A DNA stretch of 64,000 nucleotides from Eucalyptus grandis (taxonomy: Eukaryota > Streptophyta > Magnoliopsida > Myrtales > Myrtaceae). Every line of letters starts with the position of its first letter. Positions within the stretch are counted from its first letter, which is position 1. Positions 12,459 through 24,879 of the stretch are shown here, piece after piece. Under the pieces are notes generated by a model. The model did not search any database. It was not told the origin of the DNA and saw nothing but the letters and a program-made list of their open reading frames with translations. The DNA is taken from NCBI RefSeq assembly GCF_016545825.1, contig NC_052616.1, positions 37,376,192 through 37,440,191 of the forward strand, read 5' to 3'. Position numbers and translations under genes: made by a program.

Positions 12459-14461
12459 ACCAGGTGATCGTGGTGAAGAAAAGGATTGATAGGAGTGTTG
12501 AGAATGGCTTTACTAACCTGGTGATCGAAGAATGAAGTAACCGAGGAAGACTTCCATTGTAACGTTGAGAATCAATGAGATCAGCAACAAGTGCTGGTTC
12601 GCCCTCAGCAGGTAAGCCTCCTATCTGACCTTGAGGTAACCAATGATCTGTTCTAATATGAATCTGCGACCCATCTCCGACTAACCATCGTAATTTAGGA
12701 GTAATAACATCTCGCCTTTCACTAAACTCGCCACCCCAAGAAGGCCGATGTCCTAAAGTAGCAATTTGGAAAGAGGAGTATCGAAAATATAAACCTTTAA
12801 AGAGCCGACTCCAAATAGCTTGAGGTTGTTGAAAAAGTCTCCCAGGCTTGCTTTCCAAGCATAGATTTGTTAAAGTTAATTAAATCACGAAAACCCATCC
12901 CCCCGAAGCTTTGGACAGCTTTAATTCGGACCAGTTTTTCCGGTGAATGCCCGTGACTTTGTTATGCTTACTCCACCAAAAGCTGAGATCTTCTTTTCTA
13001 TTAATCTGCAGAGAGACAACGGAAGCTTGAAGATGGACATGGCATATTGCGGTAAGGCTGTATCACTGATTTGAGTAAGATTTCCTTGCCACTTTTCGAT
13101 AAAAATTGTTCTCGCCAACTCGCTAATCTAGCATTTACTCTTGCCAGAATCCAGGAGAACATTTCCTTCTTGGATCGGCCCCAATCCGAAGGAATGCCCA
13201 GGTATTTTCCATACTTAGTGAGAATAGGTACCATGAGTTCTTGTGCTATGTTCTGTTGTAGAGAGTTAGGACAATATTTACTAAAGAACACACCAGATTT
13301 ATTCCGATTTATGAGCTGGCCTGTGGCGAAGCAATATTGGTTTAGGAGGTTAGCAAGATTTTGACTTTCAGAAATGGTGGCTCGGAGGAAAAATACGGAA
13401 TCATCAGCGAAAAATAGGTGCGATAAGATAGGACAGTCTCTATTGAATTGAACCCCTTAAGATGACCTATAGACACAGCTTGAGAGATAGATGCGAGATA
13501 GGGCATTGGCTATTAAAATGAAGAGGTATGGAGAGAGGGGATCACCTTGGCGCGAGTCCTCTAGTGGGCTTAAAATAAGGAAGATGTTCACCGTTAAATC
13601 TAATGCTGAAGGAAACCGTAGTGACACAAGCCATGACCCGAGAAACCCACTTAGAGTGAAAGCCCAAATGATTTAAATAGGCTGCCAAAAAGTCCCATTC
13701 AACCCGATCATAGGCCTTCGCATATCTGTTTTTAGCATAAAATTGAAACGTTTCTTGCATGCTCTTACTCGAAATTGATGCATGACTTCTTGCACCACCA
13801 TAATGTTGTCCCGAACCGACGGTTGCTAATAAATGCTGCTTGCTCATTTGATATCAAAGAGGATAACCATGGTTTAAGTCGATTGGCCATTATCTTGGAA
13901 ATGATCTTGTAAGCAAAGTTACAAAGACTAATAGGACGGTATTGTTCAATGCTTTCGGATGCTGAACTTTAGGGATTAGGGCTATAATCGTTCGTTAAGT
14001 CCGGTAGGCATACTTCCGTATCAAAAAAATCTTGGACCGTTTGAATAACCGATGATTTTATAACATTCCGGTGATGCCGATAGAAGAGTCGGGAAGGCCA
14101 TCGGGACCGGGAGACTTTGAAGCTCCCAATTGACAAAGTTGCTTGGTAAATTTCCTCTTCGTGATCTTTCTCATCAAATGATTATTTATTTCAGGAGTTA
14201 CCACCGGCGGACATTCTTTGTAGAAAAGGTTGAAAATCCCGATTGCCTGGATCGATATAGCTGAGAGAAGAAACCCTGAGTAAGTTCTTTAAGCTGATCT
14301 GGTTCTCGAATCCACTGATGATTAGTATCTAGAAGCATTGTAATTCGATTTCGCTGTCGTCGTTGCATAGTAGAAGCATGAAAAAACTTTGAATTATGGT
14401 CTCCCCATTTCAACCAATTAATACGGGAACGCATAGCCTGCACTGTTCCTCTCGAGTCCAT
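12436..14461 (-). pseudogene. LINE ORF2 reverse transcriptase domain, remnant
   Basis: Minus-strand fragments in several frames. A pre-RT segment (14461-14198) reads INWLKWGDHNSKFFHA. It is followed by RT palm and finger blocks: KAYDRVEWDFL near 13720, then HLFFADDSVFFLR near 13400, which is the catalytic F/YADD box. Downstream blocks at 13291-13001 (KYLGIPSDWGRSKKEMF) and 12858-12436 (RWLVGDGSQIHI) belong to the thumb and connection. The catalytic aspartates are still present, but at least three frame changes split the domain. The order matches plant L1 ORF2. Confidence 0.85.
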
Positions 14462-14527
14462 AATTGATGAATTTCACATCGGATTGCATGAGCTTGCTCT
14501 TTATCCCCTCTTTGATAAAACGGTCGA

Positions 14528-15432
14528 TTAATGATTGATTGCAGTTGAGAATGCAAATGAGAGATACGCTGGTGACTGTTGCTGAACCTTTTTCTCGCTC
14601 CGGCTAGATAATCGGAGAGCAATCGCCCGTAACTTCGGAAGCAATGAGGTACTACCATTGTCCCATGTCTTTGAAACTATGTCGTGACACTCATGATTGA
14701 GGTTCCAGAAAGCTTCGTAGTGAAACATTTTTGTACGTCTGACAGATGGGGGACGCGCTTGCAACAGCAAAGGGCAGTGATCCGAGCCCACAGGAGGTAA
14801 AGCATAAACTTCTGCAGAAGGGAAAGACGTCAGCCAATCCAGAGAACAAAACGCCCGATCTAACTTCTCCTTTACAAGATCATCCCCTTCACGGTGATTG
14901 GACCAGGTAAATTCACAGCCTTTACTGTGTAGTTCTAGAAGGGCACAATCATTAATTAGGTTCCGAAAAGAGGTCATTCTCGAAGTGGATGCAGGTCTCT
15001 TACCCATCTTCTCCCAGGGAGAAAGGAAATCATTAAAGTCACCAAGACAGATCCAAGGTAAATGATTGGCAGCATGTATAATTCTGATAGTATCCCAGAA
15101 CTCTTGACGGAGTTGATATGATGGGGGAGCATGCAAGCAAGTGATATGCATAGAGACAGAAGTTCGAGGATCACAGGCAATGAAATCAACAAACTGATCA
15201 TCCAAATGAACAAGAGAAACTTCAAAAGTGTCATTCCAAAACAGAGCGAGGCCTCCTTGAAGCCGACGGGGTCCTTCACATAAGAGTGAGTGAAATGTAA
15301 CTTCCGCTGTATCCTATTCACAAAATTCTGATTATGCTTCGTTTCCATTAAGAACAAAATATCGGGCTTATCACAGCTATCATCGCCTTTAAGGCTTGAA
15401 TTGTCGGGATTGCCCAATCCCGACAATTCCAA
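14528..15432 (-). pseudogene. LINE ORF2 endonuclease domain (EEP family), remnant
   Basis: The minus-strand frames 15432-14974 and 15205-14528 encode the N-terminal endonuclease/exonuclease/phosphatase domain of a plant LINE. Visible hallmarks are DILFLMETK (metal-binding Glu), WICLGDFND (the GDFN motif) and GSDHCPLLL (catalytic SDH). The downstream FHYEAFW is the usual link toward the reverse transcriptase. A frame change around 15000-15200 splits the domain. The enzyme nicks target DNA to prime reverse transcription; here it is part of a dead copy. Confidence 0.88.
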
Positions 15433-15502
15433 GAGAGAAGATTCATTTGGAACCGGTGGGTTGAGGGCCAGCCGCCAAAGCCCGAAGATCGGAAAAGTTG
15501 CC

Positions 15503-16632
15503 TCAAAATCGGGGCATCCAAAAGAAGGGACTCATCCATACCGTAGATGAAGGAAAGGTCACATCATAAGGTGCATAGCGTTTAGATTTTTTACTAGAGC
15601 CCCCAAGAGACAGAGGACGAGTGATCTTAGATCGCTTCGTTGTCTGTTTATCCATTGTACAGGCTGAGTAGCTTTCATCTTGTCTCGCTGTGGACGAGAT
15701 CCGTAGTAATAACGAGAGAGGGATTGACAACATTCAAGCGCCCGGAAGGTTCGTGTTGTATACCAGATTCAAAGTTACATCCACCTTGGCAGGAATAGAT
15801 GGAAGAGCGAGGAGTGCAGACTGAAATGGAGGAGGAGTTTCAGGTACTGCTTCGTCCATTGTCTCACTAGGGGATTTAGGTTGATAAAAAGCATCCCAGT
15901 ATGGACTAAATTGTTTAAGCTCTGCTCTCAGCCAAGGTCCATAGATCATCGTGTCACGACCGTCAAATTGGGATTCATCATAAGGAACCTCGGACATTAG
16001 CGACATAATGCCCGAGACGTCCACAAGAGTAATGATAATGTGACAACCGCTCATACCGAAAATCCAACCAGAGAGTTTTTCCTTCAATACTTATGAGTTT
16101 GCCATTTTTCAAAGGTGCTTTCAAATCTAATTCAATCCGTATTCTTGCAGAGTTATCAGTTTTCACATCCTGAACTTTGCCTAACCGAGAGACTCTACGC
16201 AGAATATGAGGAGAAGTCCACTCCAAAGGTAATCCAACAACATGCACCCAAAACATACACTTACTAAAATCATAATGTTGCAAAGGAGTGATGGGTTGCC
16301 ATGGGCGAAGATTAACCAAGTGGCCAGAAAACAGCCAAGGGCTCCCATCCAGACACGCCTTCGCTCTAATTCATTTCGAAATTTGATTAAATACAGCTCA
16401 GATCTCGGAGTAATCTCTACATGTTCGATTCTCCAGGCTTTCTTCATTGCAACTTGAAATGCTGATATGTTGACAGAAGGATTAGTAAAAACATTACCCA
16501 CCAAGATAAGACGACAATCGTGCAGTTTGGCCGAGGAAGGAAAATCATCCCACCTCCGGCTCTGACATTCGAGCATAGTTGACCCAGCGACGCATAGAGA
16601 AGCAATTCTGAGGTATCGTCCCTTTCATCCAT
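15503..16632 (-). pseudogene. LINE ORF1 (gag-like, DUF4283 type) remnant
   Basis: Overlapping minus-strand frames at 16632-16444, 16576-16181, 16319-15978, 16087-15734 and 15733-15503 make one decayed ORF1. It contains a DUF4283-like part (the stretch ending HVVGLPLEW) followed by a retroviral-type zinc knuckle whose SCGRLGH core survives while the outer cysteines of the CCHC pattern are replaced. In plant LINEs this protein binds the element RNA and helps assemble the ribonucleoprotein. Several frame changes make it non-functional. It lies directly upstream of the endonuclease part of ORF2. Confidence 0.78.
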
Positions 16633-17030
16633 TGATGTAAGAACCGAAGAACACTAGGATAGATTATTTGTAGAAAGTAGGACTGAAACTAAGGATTGCA
16701 AGGGTTGCATGTTACAGATCGGCTACATGCAAAGCTGGAAAAATCAGAAGTGAAGAGATAATGAGGAAAAACTCCAGAACGAGAATAAGGTGAGGACTGG
16801 AAGTATAGGAAGAAGATGTGCATGCAGAAGAGTGAAAGAAGAACGGATACAATTAAGGTAGAAGTAGCGACGAGCTCCGAAAGTGCAAAAGGAAAGCACA
16901 GATCAGACGAAGAACGGTTGAAGATGAAGACATGGCGAATATCTCGACCTAGACGCGAGAGAAAACTCTAACATGGGCGAGAGAAAAAATACATTGCTAG
17001 GGTTTAGTGCTTTTTTAATATGATGACTTT

Positions 17031-17917
17031 GAATTAATCGAGTTTCAACGATCAACTCGAGCTTTATAGTGAGAGATCAAATCAAGCGGGACAATCATAA
17101 AACTTGCCCCAAATTGATTTCACTCCGCAACACAGCACAGAGAGAGGAGGGAAGGAGGGAGGAAGAGAGAGGGAGGGAGGGAGGGAGGACACCGCAACTT
17201 TGAACAAATCAAAGCTTCAGCAACCGAATCGAGCAAGAACCATATAATTTGCCCCTAAGTTCGCCAGCTCAAACCAAGAACAAAGATCTCAACTGCACCT
17301 CTTGGTAATTCATTTATAGAAACCGACATAAAATTGTCTGAAAAAAAGCACAAAGAGCTCATATAATATAAATTCATTTTATACATCCTTGACCTTATAA
17401 TACACAGCATAATACTTTTTGAAGGTCCTAGGCATATACACCGCAACAAGAAGGCGAACAGATCCGATGATACATGTGATAATTAATCGATCTTCACCAA
17501 CCTGACACTTTCATTGCGCTTGCATTTTTATTCATGCCCCTACTTCTTATTAGCCCCCGACCTTATTTTATTTAAATAATTATTCCTGGGCCTCGCAAGC
17601 GACATATTAAATTTGTGCGGGCCCATGTAATCTACAATCTTACTTGTGCCCGTGCACATATTAGAATATAATGGACTCCTCACTCATCAGCAAAAAATCA
17701 ATCCCTGACATGGATAATTATGCTGCAATGGAAATGGGCGTGTTCCCCACCCATTAAGACCTAGATGTAGTTAAGCATAAATTTTGTCGTAAACTGTTTT
17801 AACAATCTGATAATCAACTTAAAGCATGAAATGGACTTGGTATCATAGCTGCAACCCTTAGTAAACACATGAACATCTGGACAAAAACTGATTTGGACGT
17901 GCATCACGCTTCCTTTC
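17031..17917. other. spacer downstream of ADAT2 copy B, with GGGA microsatellite
   Basis: AT-rich sequence after the LINE target duplication. It contains a purine-rich GGGA/GGAA microsatellite at about 17143-17188. The part from about 17760 to 17917 is probably the 3' UTR of ADAT2 copy B on the minus strand. No separate gene is recognisable. Confidence 0.5.
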
Positions 17918-18603
17918 TCAGGTCTCCTGATGAAGTTCTGAAATTGGAAAAGCAGTAAATGTCAGCTAACAGTGCAGTGAATCATTTGAAAACACTTTAT
18001 GGGATGCTAGATGTTCAACTACATCAACTGTTTCTAACATCATACTCAAACAGGAGAGAATCTTATTATATGCTAGAATCAGCACCGATGATTTCACATC
18101 CGAATTTGCACTTTACATGTAAAATACAATGAGTCACAAAACTATAGGCCAAAAGTTATTTTGAGATGAGTTCACCTGAAGAATAAAAACTACCTTGAAC
18201 AGCCAGTTTGACTAATGGTCAATTGAAGAGATTAACTAACGGGAATAAGAACAATGAACAATATAATCAGAACAAAGTAAGAATCAGGACTGAATAGAAA
18301 GGATGTTGTCTAACGTCATCTTGAAGACCTTTTCTGGTGTCCTCATTGTGATTGACTTACCATCATACAAGGAAATCTATAGCCATAGGTATATTCATTC
18401 TCAGCATGAGCATCATATCATACTGCCACAATGCCCTAGTCTGTCCCATTCCGTTGTTAACAGGCTATAATATTCATATGCAAGGGTCGCACCATGAGTT
18501 ATATGCAAAAGTAACTCATAATCATTCAATATGTAGTAGAGGTGCATCAAAAGTACGCTTGATGTTCAGAAAAAGCAAGGAATCATATATTCAAAGGTCT
18601 TAC

Positions 18604-18699
18604 CTAGTTGTGTAAAGCTATGAGAGGATTCAACAGGAAGAATCAACATGATGATCCAATGAGAAGCTTGAGTAACCCGTGACCTGTGAGGCTTTGGAG
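18604..18699 (-). pseudogene. TAD2: ADAT2 copy B exon 7 (C-terminal APKPHR)
   Basis: A 96-nt exon with acceptor TTTTCAG and donor GTAAGA. Joined to exon 6 it restores PNAPKPHRSR, the conserved ADAT2 C-terminal motif. It then continues through a family-atypical tail (VTQASHWIIMLILPVESS) to exon 8 (17937-17918), which ends ELHQET and TGA. Today it lies about 10.3 kb from exon 6 because of the retrotransposon. Confidence 0.8.
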
Positions 18700-18704
18700 C
18701 TGAA

Positions 18705-20001
18705 AACCAAATATCAGCATTCAGTGTATATATAACAGTCGAACAATTCATAGTTTCCACAATGTCATCAACAATAAATGAATGGAAAAGGAAGGGGACA
18801 AAAAGGCAAAGAGAAATGATATGCATGTACCCGGGTTCTACAAAAATGGAGAAGCAACATGAACAAAGTTGATTTTATCATTGCGAAGACAAATTATTTT
18901 ACGGCCATGTTTGAACATAATGAGTTTCCAAAGAGTGCCAATTTGTCTCAGGCTTAAAAACTATGGTCTAATCAGTCTCTTGATATATTTGCTACTGAAG
19001 AGCTCAACTTGGAGAATTGCTCGACCCAAAACCATATATGTTTAGTAATTCATGATAGGGATCAAGCAAAAAGATATGTCTCTCTAACTAGTCTAACCAA
19101 TGGATTATCAATTACTAAGATATTGCACTACATCTATTTCCTTAACCAAGGACATGACATCCCATTTCTCAAATGGCAATCAGTCTAGAGTAAAGCTACA
19201 TATGATAAAACAGGGCAGCTGAAAAATTTGCCAAAAAAAGGAGTGGGCATCAAAAACTCTACTTTTGGCTTACTAAGTAAATTCTGCACCTTGCTATTAA
19301 GAACATGACATCCCATTTGTTGAATGGCAATCTGGCTAAAAATACCCAGTCTAGAGGAAAGCCACAAATGACAGACAGGGCATCCGAAAATTGGCCAATA
19401 AATAAAGACTGGGCATCTGAAACTCTAGTTTTTGTTTACAGGGCAAACTCTACGCCCATTCAAAGCAACCATTATATGGCTGATCACCGCTCCACTCAAG
19501 CAACTACACTTTTTGTCAGTCCGGATAAGTGTCCTCAGCATCTAAAAATAAGCACCTTATCCTTGATGGAGAAAACTTCTGAATGGATTCTAAACTTCTA
19601 AATGGGTTCTTATCCTACCAATAACCCATAGTTCTATGCTTGCAATCATTACAGAACATTCCACTGGGCCAGCTTTATTTACCTGGGATGCACAGATAAT
19701 TCCCCAGATCAGAGATACAACAACTATTTGAACTCCAGCAAATGTTTTACATATGGACAAGTGTGTGTGTGCGGACGTGCGCGCGCGCGCGAGAGAGAGA
19801 TTTGTTCAGCAAGATATGCAATCACTGGAAGCGCCAGCAATAGCACTTCCTATAGCTTGTTGAGAGAATTGACTGGAAAGTAGAAAGAGAAAGAGTCTTC
19901 CTAAATTCTTCTTAATCGATATGGAAGGGCATGAGTTCTAGGAAAACCATAATATTACATTTTAAAGGAGAGCTTTTTCTAGAAGGTTCTTTCAGGGAGA
20001 T
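18705..20001. repeat. ADAT2 intron 6 sequence with a tandem duplication
   Basis: Remainder of intron 6 left of the retrotransposon. It contains a diverged direct duplication of about 150 bp (about 19146-19296 and 19305-19440; both start with GACATGACATCCCATTT or a close form) and a GT/GC/GA microsatellite at 19763-19800. No gene. Confidence 0.6.
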
Positions 20002-20734
20002 TGTCACGCCCCGATCCTCGGACGCGCGCACATCCTTCTACTTGGTCGATTTTAGAATGCGATATCCCAGGACTATGTATCGCCGACCCTTTCATTTATA
20101 TATGCACATGCGGAAGCAATTATAAATCCCCAGACAATAAAGCAATGGGATAGAAAAGCAGGCCATACATTTTTCATACTGAAAATTCACAACTACAACT
20201 TTTACATGCAAACAAGGTCGACAATACGGACGGGATCTTAGTCCTCATCCGGGTCGTACTCGGGGTCCTCCTCCACGTACTCCTCTTCGGTTTCCTCATC
20301 GGGACCTCCTCATCAGATTCATGCTCCTTAGGCTCCTCATCCAGGTCCCGAAATGGTTATTCAATAACCACCGAGACCACGTCTCAGCAAGTTCTACCCC
20401 TAAGACCCGATTAGTAAACTAATACACCTTAGGGCTGCCTACGCACAACATGAATTAGAAGACTTACCTTAGCCTCAGATTCCACCTGCATATTAGTACA
20501 GATCGAATAAGCACGCAAGCAATCACATCACAGATCGAAGCATCGATCTAATCGACTTAGTCGATTTCACATCAGGGAGACCACTCACGATCATCTCCCT
20601 TTAATCATTCAATTCACGACATCAAACCAAGACAATGAATCACATCAGAACATTCTCAGATCGAATCATCGATCAATCAACCTAGTCGAATCATTTCTAG
20701 GTCATTCATCCAACACCAAGCAATTCCTTGGATT

Positions 20735-20915
20735 TAGTGGCTTTACGGTCCCACCCGACCCTCTCGAGAACTAGTGGCTTTACGGTCCCACCCGACCCTC
20801 TCGAGAACTAGTGGCTTTTCGGTCCCACCCGACCCTCTCAAGAACTAGTGGCTTTACGGTCCCACCCGACCCTCTCAAGAACTAGTGGCTTTACGGTCCC
20901 ACCCGACCCTCTCAA
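20735..20915 (-). repeat. 37-bp tandem repeat inside the LTR (5 copies)
   Basis: Five head-to-tail copies of a 37-bp unit containing CTAGTGGCTTTACGG and CCCACCCGACCCTCTC, differing by one or two bases. The same five-copy array is at 27042-27222 in the other LTR, so it predates this insertion. Its function is unknown. Confidence 0.95.
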
Positions 20916-20931
20916 GATGTCATACTATGTC

Positions 20932-21080
20932 ACCGAGCCACGTGCATTCTCCAGGAAGACATACCGAGTCTCCGAGCCACGTGCATTCTCTAAGGCTATC
21001 TTTTCGCCAAGATGACATATCAAATCACCGAGCCACATGTCTTTCCCAAGTGATATTCCAATTCACTGGGCCACGTGCAT
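20932..21080 (-). promoter_or_regulatory. G-box-like CACGTG cluster in the LTR
   Basis: Directly after the 37-bp array, a degenerate repeat of about 40-50 bp carries GAGCCACGTGCA-type words: CACGTG at 20939-20944, 20978-20983 and 21072-21077, and the variant CACATG at 21034-21039. The set is repeated in the right LTR from 27248. CACGTG is the core site for plant bHLH and bZIP factors, so the cluster may act as an LTR enhancer; that role is inferred. Confidence 0.5.
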
Positions 21081-22464
21081 CCTCAAGGTGATTTACCAAC
21101 TCACTTTCGATACTAACAAACGATATCCGACCAATTCTCAATCACAAGGCCAAAATTGCATTATTTAATAACATACTTAAAAATGCACCATTAAATCAAT
21201 TCGACACGAATGAAAGCTCAAATAAATAAACGGACTGCTCCACGACAATCAGCACGAAATTCCGATCACCGGCCATCCCAGTTGAATTTTCGGAAAATAA
21301 ATAATTAAATAATTAATTTCGAAAATTAAATAAATAAATACAATAAATTCAATTTAGCACAATATAAAGCTCAATTAAATAAACGGACTGCGCCACGATC
21401 ATCAGCATAAAATCCCGGTCACCGGCCATCCCAGTTGAATTTCCGAGAAATAAATAATTAAATAATTAATTTGAAAATTAATATTTAATTCCTAAAAATA
21501 CCACCTAGGCCCGAATCGCTTAATTAACACCCGATAAGGGACGGGAAAAATCCCAAGAAGCATCCAATAAATACTACAAGCAGTTCTCTATCTAATTACA
21601 CTAATTACATCACTAATATACAAAGCAATTAACTAATAATCCCTAATCCATTCTAATCTAACAACCTAATTACACTTAATTAACACTAATCAACCTTTAA
21701 GTATAATTAGCAAACTAAGAAAGCATTAGTGAGTAAAACTCACTCAAAACGACGGGCTCGACGCGAGGATCGACTTTCCTCAAAGCGGGCCGAGCATCCG
21801 GGCTCGGGAAGGCGGCCAAAACGGGCCAAACAGTTGCTGCAAACCCATTTTCTGACTTCTCTGATCGCTGCTGGAAGGGGCAGATCCGGGGCTGATTCGA
21901 GCTAGCCAAGGCCGGTGGAGGGCGAGGGACTCGACGGGTCGAAGTGGCGGCGCACGGTGGCAAGAGGCGATGACGGCACTCGCTTCGCTTTCTCTCGGTC
22001 TTCCGCTCCCATGGAGGTTTGGAGAAAAGGAAGAAGAAGATGGGGATGGATCCGTCGACGGAGGAGAGAGGGGAGGAAGAAAAATTCAATTTCCCCTCTT
22101 CCTCTCACACACTCTCTCTCTTAGGTCATCACACACTTGGCCCACCATGACATCATGTGATGTCACCTTCCACTCACAATTTCTTGTCAATTCTATCCCT
22201 TCTAGAAGCCTTTAGATAGGCCAAAATGTGGGGGTATGTGTGGCATACGAATTTGCTAGGTTTTCTTTCCAATTGGGCCTTAATTCCACTTGATTCAATT
22301 TAAATTGACTCCCATAATTTCATTTAACACCTCGTCATTCCAATTGGTATTTTTCCTTATCAATATAGCCCACTTGCATTCCAATTTCACAATCCCGGCT
22401 TCAATCGAACGAAAATGGCTCTATTTATCCAGTCGAATTAAAACCCGAAAATATGGATGTCACA

Positions 22465-22478
22465 ACTCTTCCCCTCTT
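22465..22478 (-). other. polypurine tract of the LTR element
   Basis: On the minus strand the interior ends AAGAGGGGAAGAGT immediately before the TGTGACA that starts the 3' LTR. It follows CGAGGACGAAATTTTTAT, a junction sequence seen in many plant Gypsy elements. It primes plus-strand DNA synthesis. Confidence 0.88.
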
Positions 22479-23829
22479 ATAAAAATTTCGTCCTCGAAAT
22501 TTAAACTTTTACCAATCCTTATACAAAAGGTGAGGAAATTGTCGTCTCATCGAGTCTCACTTTTTCCCATGCTAATCCTTCGGGCTTGTGATGCTGTCCG
22601 ACCATTTTGATTAAGGAGATCATCTTGGTACACAAACTCTGCTCTTTCTGAACCAACAACTGAACTGTGTTTCTCATATATGACACTCCATCATTCACAT
22701 CTGATCTCTTCTTCTCGACTCCCTAATGAACCTTCGAACCTCAACGATTCAAGCTTTCTGACAGTTCTGAGCAGTCTTTACTCGACATTGATCGACAACC
22801 GTAAACACCGATTTCTGAGCTGACTTTGGACTTGCGACTTTCTGATTTCTGATCTCCTCCCAACCGACTGAAATCCTGCACACTTTGCTCAGCACTGATT
22901 AAAAGGAAACTATCTGACTAATCTGCTGAAACTGGGAACCTCTGGTCAAGATCTAATATAACTCTAGCACTGATCTTGGCAACTGCAATCACTGACTACT
23001 GTACTGACTTTGGCCTGTAATCTTTATTCACTTTCTTTTCACCACTGAAATTCTGTACCCTCTTCTATAACACTGCTTAAGAAAGAACCCTCTGAAAACT
23101 CTGCCAAACTTGTAATCTCTGATCTAGATTTGAAATATAATTCATCCCCGGCACTCCATGCCTGCGAATCATCTTATGCACATACACTTCGATATATCCA
23201 CTCTGTGACAAGATAGAATCTTCAATTTCTGAAATCGAACTTAGATTGGCGGTTAATTTCATTCCGACACGCTTTTAGTGTGACCTAGGCTACTGGGTAG
23301 TGTTCAGAGCTTTTTAGGACAAATGACCCGTGGTCGATTTTCTTCGAACCACAATGAACCCACTCGACCCATTAGCGACTCTCGATTGTCGTGAAAATCT
23401 CAAAGATTCAAATACGGACACAGGGCGCCAAAACGATAGAAACGTCAAATTAGTGTCGGTCGATGAGAATTTTCCAATTTAGTGGAGTCACCCACGATCG
23501 GTCATTCATCTCAGTCGAACCGATCTATCTTTGATTTCAAATCGGGTTTTATACTGTGCCGCAATGATCTCTAAAGATGAGCACGGTCGAGAAGTCGACC
23601 CATGGTCGAATTCTCAAGTCTATTTGCCTTAAGGTCCTTAATAACTCATGACTAGTCTAGTTATCTCATGAGTGGCCAACTCAGAGAAAAATACTATAAT
23701 CACGTCGATGAAATGCCCAATTTATCTAATCGAAATCGAGCCCGAAATCTGAATGTTACCCACTCAAAACAAGGTCTATTCGTACTGTACCAAAGTGGAC
23801 CAACTCCATCTATCGATCAACCACTATTC

Positions 23830-24060
23830 TCAAATGGTATCAGTAATCCCCTGAATCCTTAGTAAGCCCATCACAATGTTCCATTGTGATATATTTCCAT
23901 TCCCACTTGGGACTCTCAAGTGATGATAAAAATTCTCCCGGTTCGCATTACCGAGCTTCCACTTACTGATACTTCTGACACTTGCAACCTGCTCAGCGAT
24001 ATCTATCTTCATATCGCCTTACTAATCTAGCCGATGCCGATTTCGATTTACTTGCACCAT
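23830..24060 (-). pseudogene. Gypsy integrase (zinc-binding and core start) remnant
   Basis: The minus-strand frame 24012-23830 reads MKIDIAEQVASVRS, then RVPSGNGNISQWNIVMGL. This aligns by eye with the plant Gypsy integrase pattern in which a DIA-x-V-x-x-C-x-x-C stretch is followed by LPVPEWKWE and a DFV-x-GLP block. The zinc-binding cysteines are lost. It lies downstream of RT in element order, as expected for Gypsy. Confidence 0.8.
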
Positions 24061-24879
24061 CTGGTCAAAAGCGCAATACTATAGTGAACTTCGACAAGAT
24101 CTTTTCCCCGAGTGCTACACTTTGTCAAGTGTATTCAATCACTCATGGAAGCTGAACTTTCCATCCTCGAAATCTTAAAGTCGGGTTCTTTCTTACAGTA
24201 TCCTCTTATAAGATCTTCTTAACATCTTTGTACGCCAACTAGGCGCCGACTCTAACTTGAACATTTGGTTCAATCTTGAGGGAGGCTATAAAATTCAAAA
24301 GGTAGCCTACCTCAAATTTGAAAACCAAACTTCGAAGTCTTTTCAAGTAAAGTCTACACTTTAGCCAGTCTATGCACAACTGAAGACTCTCGGCTCAACA
24401 CCTTAATGACTCATTTCGTTCCTCCAAGGTGATATCCAATATCACTATTATAGTTCTACCAAAATTCTAGTTCACGACACCGCTTCATATTCCACTTATT
24501 GGTCTCAATTGGCGGAACGGTGATACAACAATCTTCTCATGTTGTATCAATGCATACCCATCCTCTACAAGACACATCACTAAAGATTCCATGCTTTCTA
24601 GAGTCAAACGAAAAGTTTAGCACAAGTACGATAGTCAGTTCTTATTTAAGCTTTGGAAACTATCCTCGTACTTGTCTATGCTGATGAATTTCTCTTCTTT
24701 CTTAAGAGATCAACCTCACGATGATGTTGATGCTGAAAATTCTCTCACGAACATTCTGTTGTAATCTGTCCAATCCACACGGCTTCTGATCTCTGACCTT
24801 ATTGCCAATCCCGATCCACTAACAACTGATTCGATCTTGATTGGGTCCATGAAGATTCATTTACCTGTAATCACATGAC

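Larger units (their letters stand above)
11321..17015 (-). mobile_element. LINE (L1-like) retrotransposon, structurally full length, decayed
   Basis: A 5.7-kb non-LTR retrotransposon on the minus strand. In element order it has a 5' region of roughly 400 bp, a gag-like ORF1 (about 16632-15503), and an ORF2 with apurinic-type endonuclease, reverse transcriptase, zf-RVT and RNase H domains, then an A-tail seen as the T-run at 11321-11335. It is flanked by the direct repeat TAATATGATGAC (11309-11320 and 17016-17027), extendable by TTT into the tail. The duplication shows one target-primed insertion without severe 5' truncation. Both ORFs are broken by frameshifts, so it cannot now move itself. 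ORF1 with DUF4283-like features and a C-terminal RNase H match plant L1 elements. Confidence 0.93.
20002..22464 (-). repeat. LTR (element 3' LTR), left
   Basis: Direct repeat of 26308-28772, with TG...CA ends in either orientation. It contains the 37-bp tandem array, CACGTG repeats, and a duplicated roughly 100-bp AT-rich block (about 21216-21325 and 21366-21478). The frame at 22089-21715 is not conserved as an equivalent frame in the other LTR and is not coding. Confidence 0.95.

Noticed and set aside
21715..22089. 124-codon minus-strand frame, also at 28025-28396
   Set aside because: It lies wholly inside the LTRs, and the two LTR copies give different frames and endings, so it is not conserved as protein.
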